This document shows, piece by piece, positions 7,927-15,920 of a DNA stretch of 64,000 nucleotides. Numbering within the stretch: the stretch's first letter is position 1; every line of letters starts with the position of its first letter. Position numbers and translations under genes: made by a program. The DNA comes from Lutimaribacter saemankumensis (lineage in GTDB: Bacteria; Pseudomonadota; Alphaproteobacteria; Rhodobacterales; Rhodobacteraceae), in NCBI RefSeq assembly GCF_900100005.1, contig NZ_FNEB01000006.1, positions 124,001-188,000 on the forward strand, given 5' to 3'. Below the pieces are notes generated by a model, which was not told where the DNA came from, made no database searches, and saw only the letters and a list, made by a program, of their open reading frames with translations.

Positions 7927-9966
7927 ATGACATCGGCCAGCGGCCTTTTGCGCGACGTTTTCGGATTCGATGCCTTCCGCCCCGGCCAGGAAGACATCGT
8001 TCAGGCCGTCGCGCGGGGCGAAAACGTGCTGGCGATCATGCCGACGGGCGGGGGCAAGTCGCTCTGTTTCCAGTTGCCCGCCTTGATGCGCGATGGTGTG
8101 ACCGTGGTGATCTCGCCGCTCATCGCGCTGATGCGCGACCAGGTCCGCGCCCTGCGCGAAGCCGGGGTCGAGGCCGGCGCGCTCACCTCGGGCAATACAG
8201 AGGAAGAAACCGATGCGGTCTGGCAGGCGCTGTCCGAAGGGCGCCTGAAACTTCTCTACATCGCGCCCGAGCGGCTGGCGGCGGGCTCGGCGCTGGGAAT
8301 GCTGCGGCGGATCGGCGTCAGCCTGATCGCCGTGGACGAAGCCCATTGCGTCAGCCAGTGGGGCCATGACTTCCGCCCCGACTACCTGCGCATCGGCGAA
8401 TTGCGCCGCGCGCTGGATGTGCCTCTGGCGGCCTTCACCGCGACCGCCGACGCCGAAACCCGCGATGAAATCGTCACGCGGCTTTTCGACGGTCAGCCGC
8501 CCTGCACCTTCCTGCGCGGGTTCGACCGGCCCAACATCCACCTGGCCTTTGCCGCCAAGAACGGCCCGCGCCAGCAGATCCTGTCCTTTGCCGCCGCGCG
8601 CAAGGGGCAGTCGGGGATCGTCTATTGCGGCACGCGTGCCAAGACCGAAACGCTGGCCGACGCCCTGGCCGAGGCCGGGCACAATGCCTGCGCCTATCAC
8701 GGCGGGATGGAGCCGGGCGACCGCCGCGCCGTCGAAACCCGGTTCTCGCGCGAGGACGGCCTGATCGTCGTCGCCACCGTGGCCTTCGGCATGGGCGTGG
8801 ACAAACCCGATATCCGCTGGGTCGCCCATGCCGACCTGCCCAAGTCGATCGAGGCGTATTACCAGGAAATCGGCCGCGCCGGCCGCGATGGCGCGCCGGC
8901 TGAAACGCTCACCCTGTTTGGGCCCGATGACATCCGCCTGCGCCGGTCCCAGATCGACGAGGGGTTGGCCCCGCCGGAACGGCGCATGGCCGATCACGCG
9001 CGGCTTAACGCGCTTTTGGGTCTGGCCGAGGCGCTGGGCTGCCGGCGCCAGACCCTGTTGCGTTACTTCGGGGAAGAGGCCGAACCCTGCGGCCATTGCG
9101 ACCTGTGCGACCAGGCGCCGGAAACCTTCGACGGCACGCAGGCCGTTCGCAAGGCGCTCTCGGCGATCCTGCGCACTGAGGAATGGTTCGGCGCGGGCCA
9201 CCTGATCGACATCCTGACCGGCAACCTGACCGACAAGCTGCGCGAAAAGGGCCATGACAGCCTGCCCACCTTCGGGGTGGGGCGCGAATTCAGCCGCGCG
9301 CAGTGGCAGGCGATCTTCCGGCAGATGATGGGCCATGACCTGATCCGCCCCAATCCCGACCGCCACGGTGCGCTGACGATGACCGACGCGGCCCTGCCGA
9401 TCCTGCGCGACCAGCAGTCGATCACCCTGCGCGCCGACAGCGTGGCGAAACCCGAACGCCGCCCGGCCGTGCGCGCGCTGGTCAGCGACGAGGACGCGCC
9501 GCTTCTGTCCGCGCTCAAGGCGAAACGCCGCGCCCTGGCCGAGGCGGCCAGCCTGCCCGCCTACATGATCTTCAACGACCGCACCCTGATCGAGATGGCG
9601 GAAAAGCGCCCCGCCAACCTCGACCAGATGGCGCGTATCGGCGGTGTGGGCGCGAAAAAGCTCGACCGTTACGGCGCGGAATTCCTGGAAATCATCACCG
9701 GCGCGGCCGAGGGCATGCACCCCGCGCGCATGAAACTGGCCGGGCGCGGCGCGGGTACCGTCTATGACCGTCTGCTCGCCGCGCAGGCCGACCTGATCCG
9801 GGGCCCCGACGGCACGGACAAGCCGATCTCGTGTTCGTCCTCGCAACTGGCAAAGCTGGCCCAGATGCGTCCCGATGACGAACAGGCCCTGACCCGCATC
9901 CTGGGCGACCGCCGCGCCGAACGCTTCGGCCCCGCCTTTCTGGACGTCCTGCGCATGGCGGACTAA
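7927..9966 (+). CDS. recQ: ATP-dependent DNA helicase RecQ
   Basis: 679 residues. Walker A is in MPTGGGKSLCFQLP at about 38, the DEAH box in VDEAHCVSQWGHDFRPDY at about 137, and helicase motif VI in QEIGRAGRDG at about 313. The RQC zinc cysteines (ALGC at about 372, then EPCGHCDLC) and a C-terminal HRDC domain from about 530 follow. This is the full helicase-RQC-HRDC layout. RecQ unwinds DNA 3' to 5' in recombinational repair and fork restart. The remaining tail of about 90 residues is less conserved. It sits next to yaaA, another stress gene, 34 bases downstream. Confidence 0.97.
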   Translation: MTSASGLLRDVFGFDAFRPGQEDIVQAVARGENVLAIMPTGGGKSLCFQLPALMRDGVTVVISPLIALMRDQVRALREAGVEAGALTSGNTEEETDAVWQALSEGRLKLLYIAPERLAAGSALGMLRRIGVSLIAVDEAHCVSQWGHDFRPDYLRIGELRRALDVPLAAFTATADAETRDEIVTRLFDGQPPCTFLRGFDRPNIHLAFAAKNGPRQQILSFAAARKGQSGIVYCGTRAKTETLADALAEAGHNACAYHGGMEPGDRRAVETRFSREDGLIVVATVAFGMGVDKPDIRWVAHADLPKSIEAYYQEIGRAGRDGAPAETLTLFGPDDIRLRRSQIDEGLAPPERRMADHARLNALLGLAEALGCRRQTLLRYFGEEAEPCGHCDLCDQAPETFDGTQAVRKALSAILRTEEWFGAGHLIDILTGNLTDKLREKGHDSLPTFGVGREFSRAQWQAIFRQMMGHDLIRPNPDRHGALTMTDAALPILRDQQSITLRADSVAKPERRPAVRALVSDEDAPLLSALKAKRRALAEAASLPAYMIFNDRTLIEMAEKRPANLDQMARIGGVGAKKLDRYGAEFLEIITGAAEGMHPARMKLAGRGAGTVYDRLLAAQADLIRGPDGTDKPISCSSSQLAKLAQMRPDDEQALTRILGDRRAERFGPAFLDVLRMAD

Positions 9967-10000
9967 GTATCGCCCTGATCCGAAACCACCGGAGGTATCC

Positions 10001-10777
10001 ATGTTCGTCGTCGTATCGCCTGCCAAGAAACTCGACATGTCGCCGATCGGCGGGGTCGAGGCCACGACACCCGAATTCACCGACGCCGCGCGCGATCTTG
10101 CGCAGGTGGCGCGGGGCCTGTCGGTGGGCGATCTGCAAAAGCTTATGCATATCAGCGAAAACCTGGCGAAACTGAACGCCGACCGGTTCCGCGAATTTGG
10201 CGGGATGGAGGCCAAGCCCGCCGTCTACGCCTTTGCCGGCGACACCTACCAGGGGTTCGAGGCGGAGACGCTCGATGCCGACGCGATGCGCTGGGCGCAG
10301 GATCATTTCGGCATCCTGTCGGGGCTTTACGGCATCCTTCGTCCGCTCGACGCGATCGAACCCTACCGGCTGGAAATGGGCAGCCGCCTGAAAACCGACC
10401 GGGGCAAGACGCTTTATGACTACTGGGGCGACCGCATCGCCCGGGCGATCAACGACCGTGCCGCGGCGGTGGGCGCCGAAGTGCTGGTGAACTGCGCCAG
10501 CCAGGAATATTTCGGCGCGGTCGATCTGTCCGCGCTCAGGCCGCGCGTCATCACCCCCGTCTTCATGGAGGACAAGCCCGGCGGCCCCAAGATCGTCAGC
10601 TTCTACGCCAAGCGCGCGCGCGGCTCGATGGCGCGGTTCATCATCGAAAACCGCCTGACCGATCCCGCGGCGCTGCGCGATTTCGACCTTGGCGGCTATG
10701 CCTGGCAGCCGGACCTGTCCGACGACGACAAACCGGTGTTCATCCGCAGCGCCGAAGCCGCCGAAAAAGCCGCCTGA
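10001..10777 (+). CDS. yaaA: Peroxide stress protein YaaA
   Basis: 258 residues covering the whole DUF328/YaaA family: MFVVVSPAKKLD at the start, YAFAGDTYQGF at about 73, GILSGLYGILRPLD at about 101, YRLEMGSRL at about 121 and a C-terminal SFYAKRARGSMARFI. In Escherichia coli YaaA is induced by hydrogen peroxide and limits iron-driven DNA damage; it binds DNA with a helix-hairpin-helix-like fold. The start follows a clear GGAGG at about 7 bases. It probably forms an oxidative-damage pair with recQ. Confidence 0.93.
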   Translation: MFVVVSPAKKLDMSPIGGVEATTPEFTDAARDLAQVARGLSVGDLQKLMHISENLAKLNADRFREFGGMEAKPAVYAFAGDTYQGFEAETLDADAMRWAQDHFGILSGLYGILRPLDAIEPYRLEMGSRLKTDRGKTLYDYWGDRIARAINDRAAAVGAEVLVNCASQEYFGAVDLSALRPRVITPVFMEDKPGGPKIVSFYAKRARGSMARFIIENRLTDPAALRDFDLGGYAWQPDLSDDDKPVFIRSAEAAEKAA

Positions 10778-10792
10778 GCCAGGCTGCCCCCG

Positions 10793-12997
10793 TCATTCTG
10801 CGGCGGCTTGCGGCGGTTGGGTGCCTGTTCCCGGATCGCGCACACCGCCGGGACAATAGGTGCCGATCATGTCCCATATGGCTGCCTTGCGCAGCGGTTT
10901 GGTCAGATAGCCGTCCAGCCCGGCGGCAAGTATCGCCTCGCGGTCGCCTTCCATTGCATGGGCCGTCATCGCAACGATCGGCACGTCGCCACCCGGCTGC
11001 TTGCGGATTTCGGCGGTAGCTGCCTTGCCGTCCATTTTCGGCATCGAGATGTCCATGAACACGATGTCGGGTGAAAACCGGCTGAACGCGGCGACAGCCT
11101 CGATCCCGTTGGCGGCGAATTCCAGGTCGATGTCCAACTCCTGCACCATCTTGCGGAACACAAGCTGGTTGGTCCTGTTATCCTCGGCGGCCAGAATGCG
11201 CATCGCGCGTGCGGTGGCAGTCTGCGCCGGCACCAATTCCGATCCGTCCGGGCCGTCCGCTTGATCCGCGCTTGCGGGCGCCATTCCCATATCCTGCAGC
11301 CGCGCGAAAAGCTGCGCGCGCGGGGTCGGTTTCGGCAGAACGGCCTGCACCATACCCCGAGCAGGGTCCAGGTCTGCCACACCCGGATTGGAGCTCAGGA
11401 TCATGATCGGAACGCTGCTGCCGGTTTCGCGGATCGCGGCGGCCAGCTCCATCCCGTCCATGTCCGGCATGTTGTGATCGCTCATCACCAGGTCGATCGC
11501 GTCATCCAGGGCGGCCAGTGCCTCGGCCCCGGTGCTGCAGACGGAACATGAAACCCCAAGCGCCGACATCTGCTTTTCCAGGATACGGCGGTTCACTTCC
11601 AGGTCGTCCACGATCAGCACCCGGCGCAAGTCGCGGGGCAGGGCGGGGGCGTCGGGTTGCGCCTCGGCAAGGGGCAGGGTGATGCGGAACCCGAAAGCCG
11701 TTCCTTCGCCTTCCTTGCTGTCCACCCAGATCGTCCCGCCCATCAGCTCGATCAGCCGCCGCGAAATCGCCAGCCCCAGCCCGGTGCCTTCGAACTGGCG
11801 GTTCTGTTCGCTTTCGACCTGGTTGAATTCGCCGAAGACGTGCTCGATCTTGTCCTCGGGGATGCCGATGCCGGTATCCTCGACCGTCACGTGCAGGTGA
11901 CATGCGCCGGCCTCGTCCGCGATGCCGGCCACGCGCACCAGCACATGACCGGCAGTCGTGAATTTCACGGCGTTTCCCATCAGGTTGGTCAGAACCTGCC
12001 GGACACGGCCGGGATCGCCCATGAACACGGTCGGCAGAAACAGGTCGTAATCCACCAGGATATCCAGGCCCTTTTCGCGGGCGCCGGGCTGCAGCAGCAT
12101 CGCCAACTCGTGGATACTGCGTTCCAGATCGAAAGGTTCGGGATGCAGAGACAGCTTTTCCGCCTCGATCTTGGAATAGTCCAGAACGTCGTTGATGATC
12201 ACCAGCAACGCTTCGCCAGAGTTGCGGATCGTGTCGACGTAAAGCATCTGTTCCTCGCTCAGTGCGGTGTCGGCCAGCAATTCGGCCATGCCGACGACAC
12301 CGTTCATGGGCGTGCGGATTTCGTGGCTCATATTGGCAAGAAAGGCCGATTTGGCGCGGTTTGCCGCCTCGGCCACCTTGCGCGCCTCGCGCAGTTCGGA
12401 TTCGTAGCGCACTGTCGCGGTAATGTTCAGCGCCAGGCTGACCACGTCGCCGCCATGCCCGCGCTGGTCGATCAGCTTGATGTACTGGTCGTTGTAGCTG
12501 CGCATGACAAAGGGTTCGGGCGTGGGCGATTGCCAGCGTGCCATCATCATCGCGCGCCAGTCTGCCGGGGTCATGTCGCCGATATTGACGATCCCCTCTT
12601 CGGTAAGCAGTTGCAGCAGCCGCGGATAGGTGGTGCCCGGCCGCACCTCTTCCAGCCCGTCGAAGAACCCGACATAGGCATTGTTGGCGGCGATCATCCG
12701 GTTGTCGGCATCGAAAAAGGCGAACCCGTCCTGGATCGTTTCGATCGACAGCCACAAACGGCGTTCGGCGATCTCGACCTGCTGGCGTGCCTGCGTGAGA
12801 TCGGATTTCACGCGCTGGTTTTCGTCGCGGTAGGTTTCGACCTGCGCGCGGGTTTCCACGATCTCTTCGGACAATTGCCTGGCGTGCTGGCCCAGCTTGC
12901 GGTTGGCCGCGAACAGCTCGGCCTGCTTCAGTTCGAGCAGCCGTTCCGCCGCCAGACGCGCGCGGCGTTCTTCGGCCAGTTTGTTGGCAAGGCTCAT
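10793..12997 (-). CDS. PAS-containing hybrid histidine kinase with two receiver domains
   Basis: About 734 residues and no membrane segment. Order: a long coiled coil (about 1-75), a PAS domain (TIQDGFAFFDADNRMIAANN), HisKA with MSHEIRTPMNGVVGM, HATPase_c with GNAVKFT, DTGIGIP and GTGLGLAIS boxes, then two receivers with phospho-acceptor aspartates in DLVMSDHNMPDMDG and DIVFMDISMPKMDG. The C-terminus lacks an HPt domain, so an external HPt protein is implied. The ATG at 12997 has GGAG about 9 bases upstream; the ATG at 13054 has no ribosome-binding site. The palindrome array 13108-13298 lies just upstream. Confidence 0.9.
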   Translation of the reverse strand: MSLANKLAEERRARLAAERLLELKQAELFAANRKLGQHARQLSEEIVETRAQVETYRDENQRVKSDLTQARQQVEIAERRLWLSIETIQDGFAFFDADNRMIAANNAYVGFFDGLEEVRPGTTYPRLLQLLTEEGIVNIGDMTPADWRAMMMARWQSPTPEPFVMRSYNDQYIKLIDQRGHGGDVVSLALNITATVRYESELREARKVAEAANRAKSAFLANMSHEIRTPMNGVVGMAELLADTALSEEQMLYVDTIRNSGEALLVIINDVLDYSKIEAEKLSLHPEPFDLERSIHELAMLLQPGAREKGLDILVDYDLFLPTVFMGDPGRVRQVLTNLMGNAVKFTTAGHVLVRVAGIADEAGACHLHVTVEDTGIGIPEDKIEHVFGEFNQVESEQNRQFEGTGLGLAISRRLIELMGGTIWVDSKEGEGTAFGFRITLPLAEAQPDAPALPRDLRRVLIVDDLEVNRRILEKQMSALGVSCSVCSTGAEALAALDDAIDLVMSDHNMPDMDGMELAAAIRETGSSVPIMILSSNPGVADLDPARGMVQAVLPKPTPRAQLFARLQDMGMAPASADQADGPDGSELVPAQTATARAMRILAAEDNRTNQLVFRKMVQELDIDLEFAANGIEAVAAFSRFSPDIVFMDISMPKMDGKAATAEIRKQPGGDVPIVAMTAHAMEGDREAILAAGLDGYLTKPLRKAAIWDMIGTYCPGGVRDPGTGTQPPQAAAE

Positions 12998-13107
12998 GCC
13001 CGGTCTCCGTCCGACTTGGCCCCTGTCAGGGGTCGGGGCAGGTTCCGTGGTCATGGTGAAAATGGCGTTAAGCCGGGCCGGGGAATGTGCGTCTCTGGCC
13101 GGTTAAC

Positions 13108-13298
13108 GACTGCGCGGTATTGACGGCTGACCGCGCGGTTCTGACGGGCGGTGGTATCATGATACCGCCGCCTGTCGCCCGGCGCTTCCGGTTGGCCGTC
13201 GGGGCATGAAAAAACCGCGCGGTTGGAGACCCGAACCGCGCGGTTTCCGTTCATGTTTCGTCAGGAACCGCGCAGTTTCGCGCCCCGACCGCGCGGTT
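13108..13298 (-). repeat. Palindrome array element, copy A (six AACCGCGCGGTT-like sites)
   Basis: Six 12-base sites close to AACCGCGCGGTT lie at 13108-13119, 13129-13140, 13213-13224, 13234-13245, 13266-13277 and 13287-13298. Core spacing is 21, 84, 21, 32 and 21 bases. Read on the minus strand the element starts 20 bases beyond the thiolase stop codon, and its first 38 or so bases match copy B (56180-56369) closely. Sites 21 bases apart could pair as RNA hairpins with stems of 9-12 bp and loops of about 9 bases. Alternatively they could be DNA sites on one helical face. No gene lies in 12998-13318. Confidence 0.8.
13147..13172. promoter_or_regulatory. Near-perfect 26-base palindrome inside array element A
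   Basis: The arms 13147-13159 and 13160-13172 are reverse complements except at one pair (T at 13152 against C). The centre is GGTATCATGATACC. It lies in the 84-base gap between the second and third array sites and has no equivalent in copy B. No U run follows, so it is more likely an operator for a dimeric regulator, perhaps of the hybrid kinase gene, than a terminator. Confidence 0.45.
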
Positions 13299-13318
13299 AA
13301 CGCCGCGCGCGTATCAGA

Positions 13319-14497
13319 TCACATCCGTTCGATCGCCAGCGCGATGCCCTGCCCGCCGCCGATGCACATGGTGATGAGGGCCTTCTTGCCGCCGATCCGC
13401 TCCAGTTCGTACATGGCCTTGACGGTGATGATGCAGCCCGTCGCGCCGACCGGGTGGCCCAGTGCGATTGCGCCGCCATTGGGGTTCACCTTGGACGGGT
13501 CGAGACCCAGCCCGTTGTTCACCGCAACCGCCTGCGCGGCAAAGGCTTCGTTCGACTCGATCACGTCGAAGTCGTTTATTTTCAATCCGGTACGCGCCAG
13601 CAGGTTCTCGACAGCCGGGACCGGGCCGATCCCCATCACTTCGGGGCGCACGCCTGCATGGGCATAGCCGAGAACGCGGAATTTCGGGTTGAGCCCCGCC
13701 TTTTCCGCCGCACCCGCACGCGCCAGCACGATGGCCGCGGCGCCGTCATTGATGCCGCTGGCATTGCCCGCGGTCACGCTGCCGTCCTTCTTGAACACCG
13801 GCCGCAGCCCCGCAAGCGCTTCGACCGTCGTCGCCTTCGGATGCTCATCCGTGTCGAAAGCCACCATATCTCGTTTGACCTTCACCTCGACAGGCACGAT
13901 CTGGTCCTTGAAGTACCCGGCTTCGATAGCCGCGGCGGCGCGTTTCTGGCTTTCCAGGGCGAAAGCGTCCTGATCGTCGCGCGTGATGCCGTGCTCGGCG
14001 GCCACGTTTTCCGCCGTGACGCCCATGTGCCCGGTGCCGAAGGGGCAGTTCAACGCGCCCAGCATCATGTCCAACGTCTTGATATCACCCATTTTCGCGC
14101 CCCAGCGCTGGTCCTGGATGATGTAGGGGCTGCGCGACATCGCCTCGGCGCCGCCGGCCAGGGCGAAATCGGCGTCGCCCAGCATTAGCGACTGGGTGGC
14201 CGACACGATGGCCTGCGCGCCCGAACCGCACAGGCGGTTGACGTTCATCGCGGGCGTGGTGTCGGGGATGCCGGCCTGGATCGCAGCGACGCGCGACAGG
14301 TACATGTCGCGCGGTTCGGTGTTGATCACGTGGCCGAACACCACATGCCCGATCTGCCCGCCTTCGACGCCGGCGCGCTCCATCGCGGCCTTTGCGGCCA
14401 CGGTCGCGGTTTCGATGGGCGGTGTGCCGGCCAGGCTGCCGCCGAATGTGCCGATGGCGGTGCGTGCCCCGCCCAGGATGACGATATCATCGCTCAT
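13319..14497 (-). CDS. Acetyl-CoA C-acyltransferase (thiolase)
   Basis: 392 residues with all thiolase landmarks: the nucleophilic cysteine in VNRLCGSGAQAIV at about 89, NEAFAAQA at about 317, GGAIALGHPVGATG with the catalytic histidine at about 350, and CIGGGQG with the second cysteine at about 380. It condenses or cleaves acyl-CoA and acetyl-CoA in the cytoplasm. Sequence alone does not separate a PhaA/ThlA biosynthetic enzyme from a BktB-like broad ketothiolase; no phaB or phaC is nearby. The neighbouring aldolase and VOC genes on the same strand may be separate. Confidence 0.93.
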   Translation of the reverse strand: MSDDIVILGGARTAIGTFGGSLAGTPPIETATVAAKAAMERAGVEGGQIGHVVFGHVINTEPRDMYLSRVAAIQAGIPDTTPAMNVNRLCGSGAQAIVSATQSLMLGDADFALAGGAEAMSRSPYIIQDQRWGAKMGDIKTLDMMLGALNCPFGTGHMGVTAENVAAEHGITRDDQDAFALESQKRAAAAIEAGYFKDQIVPVEVKVKRDMVAFDTDEHPKATTVEALAGLRPVFKKDGSVTAGNASGINDGAAAIVLARAGAAEKAGLNPKFRVLGYAHAGVRPEVMGIGPVPAVENLLARTGLKINDFDVIESNEAFAAQAVAVNNGLGLDPSKVNPNGGAIALGHPVGATGCIITVKAMYELERIGGKKALITMCIGGGQGIALAIERM

Positions 14498-14593
14498 GTC
14501 TGTTCCCCTCCTGATGAGTCGTTCCGCCAGACCCTAACGCCGCCCCGCGCCGGATGGCAGGGGAACGTTCCGTCACGTCAGGGCCGCGCAGTA

Positions 14594-15349
14594 TCAGCTT
14601 GCGTAGGTCGAGCCCTCGTCGTCGAGGATCGCCTTGAGTTCGGCCAGGTGCCGTTCGTCCTGTTCGGGGTAGGTTTCCAGTTCCTGCGCCGTCTTTTCGG
14701 CGATCTCGTCCGACAGCACGCGCAGGGGCTGGCCGGTTTGCAGCGCGCGGATATAGGTTTCGGCCGCGCGTTCGAAATAATACATCCGGTTGAAGGTTTC
14801 CGCGACGGTCTGGCCGATCACCAACACGCCGTGATTGCCCATGATCATCACTTTTTTCTTCGGGTCGTCGAAAAGGCGCGCGCAACGTTCGCCCTCGTCC
14901 TCGAAGGCCAGCCCGCCATAGCCGTCGTCGATCACGTAGCGGTTGAAGAAGGTCGCGCAGTTCTGGTCGATCGGGGGCAGGCGGCTGTCGGCGAGCGAGG
15001 CCAGAACGGTCGCGTGGATCGAATGCACATGCATCGCGCAGCGCGCATGCGGGCAGTGGCGGTGAATGCCGCCGTGCAGGCCCCAGGCCGTCGGATCGGG
15101 TGCGTTCGGCCCCTCAAGCGTTTCGGGGTCGTTGGCATCGACCACAATCAGGTCGGATGCGCGGATGCGGGAAAAGTGCATCTGGTTGGGATTCATCAGG
15201 AACCGCGTGCCGTCGTCGTTGATGGCCAGGCTGAAATGGTTGGCGACCGCCTCGTGCATGTTGAGCCGGGCGGTCCAGCGGAACGCGGCGGCAAGGTCCA
15301 CGCGCTCCTGCCAGTGATCCATGTTCGGTTTGAGGTTCGTCACGGTCAT
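14594..15349 (-). CDS. Class II aldolase/adducin family protein
   Basis: 251 residues with the family's metal-binding pieces: ANHFSLAI at about 36, HSIHATVLAS with the HxH-like ligands at about 107, and IMGNHGVLVIGQTVAE with a third histidine at about 173. Members include fuculose-phosphate aldolase-like and dehydratase-like enzymes and related proteins of unknown function; the substrate cannot be assigned. The start at 15349 lies 3 bases after the stop of the VOC gene, so the two are very likely translated from one mRNA. Confidence 0.85.
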   Translation of the reverse strand: MTVTNLKPNMDHWQERVDLAAAFRWTARLNMHEAVANHFSLAINDDGTRFLMNPNQMHFSRIRASDLIVVDANDPETLEGPNAPDPTAWGLHGGIHRHCPHARCAMHVHSIHATVLASLADSRLPPIDQNCATFFNRYVIDDGYGGLAFEDEGERCARLFDDPKKKVMIMGNHGVLVIGQTVAETFNRMYYFERAAETYIRALQTGQPLRVLSDEIAEKTAQELETYPEQDERHLAELKAILDDEGSTYAS

Positions 15350-15352
15350 ATC

Positions 15353-15793
15353 TCAGGTTCCTTGTCTGAATTCAGGTTTGGGCAGGCTGGCGATCCAGGC
15401 GTAGCCGTTGTCGCACAGGATACATGTTTCGCGCAGCCCATGGGGTTTGTCGGTGGGTGGCTGCAGGATCATCGCGCCCCGCGCGGTGGCACGGGCCGCT
15501 GCGGCGTCGGGATCGGTATCGTACAGGCGGATTTCGATGCCAGCGCCGCGCGGCGGGCTTTCCGGCAGAAGGCCCAGCAGCGGGTGGCTGTGATAGGTTC
15601 CGTCGGCGTGGATCTGCATGACCTGGTCGCCATAGGTCAGGATGGCGAAATCGGCGCTGACGCGATGCGCGCCCATGCCAAAGACATCGCGCAGGAAATC
15701 GGCCTGGGCCGGCACATCGCGCACCAGCAGGTTCAACCCGATACCGCGCAAGCCCGCGCCGAACTGCTGTGCGTCGACCGTTTCGTAATCCAT
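15353..15793 (-). CDS. VOC (glyoxalase/bleomycin-resistance) family protein
   Basis: 146 residues starting MDYETVDAQQFGAGLRGIG. Two beta-alpha-beta-beta-beta modules are visible: LNLLVRDVPAQADFLRDVFGM, then AGIEIRLYDTDPDAAAARA with PHGLRETCILCDNGYAWIAS (key H and E ligands near HSHPLL and IEIRL). VOC proteins are metal-dependent lyases, isomerases, dioxygenases or binding proteins. AAGGGGAG sits 7 bases before the ATG at 15793, which decides the start over an upstream methionine. It is paired with the aldolase gene, suggesting a two-step pathway with an unknown substrate. Confidence 0.78.
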   Translation of the reverse strand: MDYETVDAQQFGAGLRGIGLNLLVRDVPAQADFLRDVFGMGAHRVSADFAILTYGDQVMQIHADGTYHSHPLLGLLPESPPRGAGIEIRLYDTDPDAAAARATARGAMILQPPTDKPHGLRETCILCDNGYAWIASLPKPEFRQGT

Positions 15794-15920
15794 CGCCAAA
15801 CTCCCCTTGCGAATGACCCAGACCTTCCGGTGTCGCGCTGGGGCGGTCAACGCCTGACATCAAAGTTGATCTTGCCGGCGCGACCTGTTCCAGTGGTGAA
15901 AATGCAGGAAGGATCCCCCG

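Noticed and set aside
7786-10215. 809-codon minus-strand frame opposite recQ and yaaA
   Set aside because: No recognisable domain; recQ and yaaA are certain and occupy the other strand.
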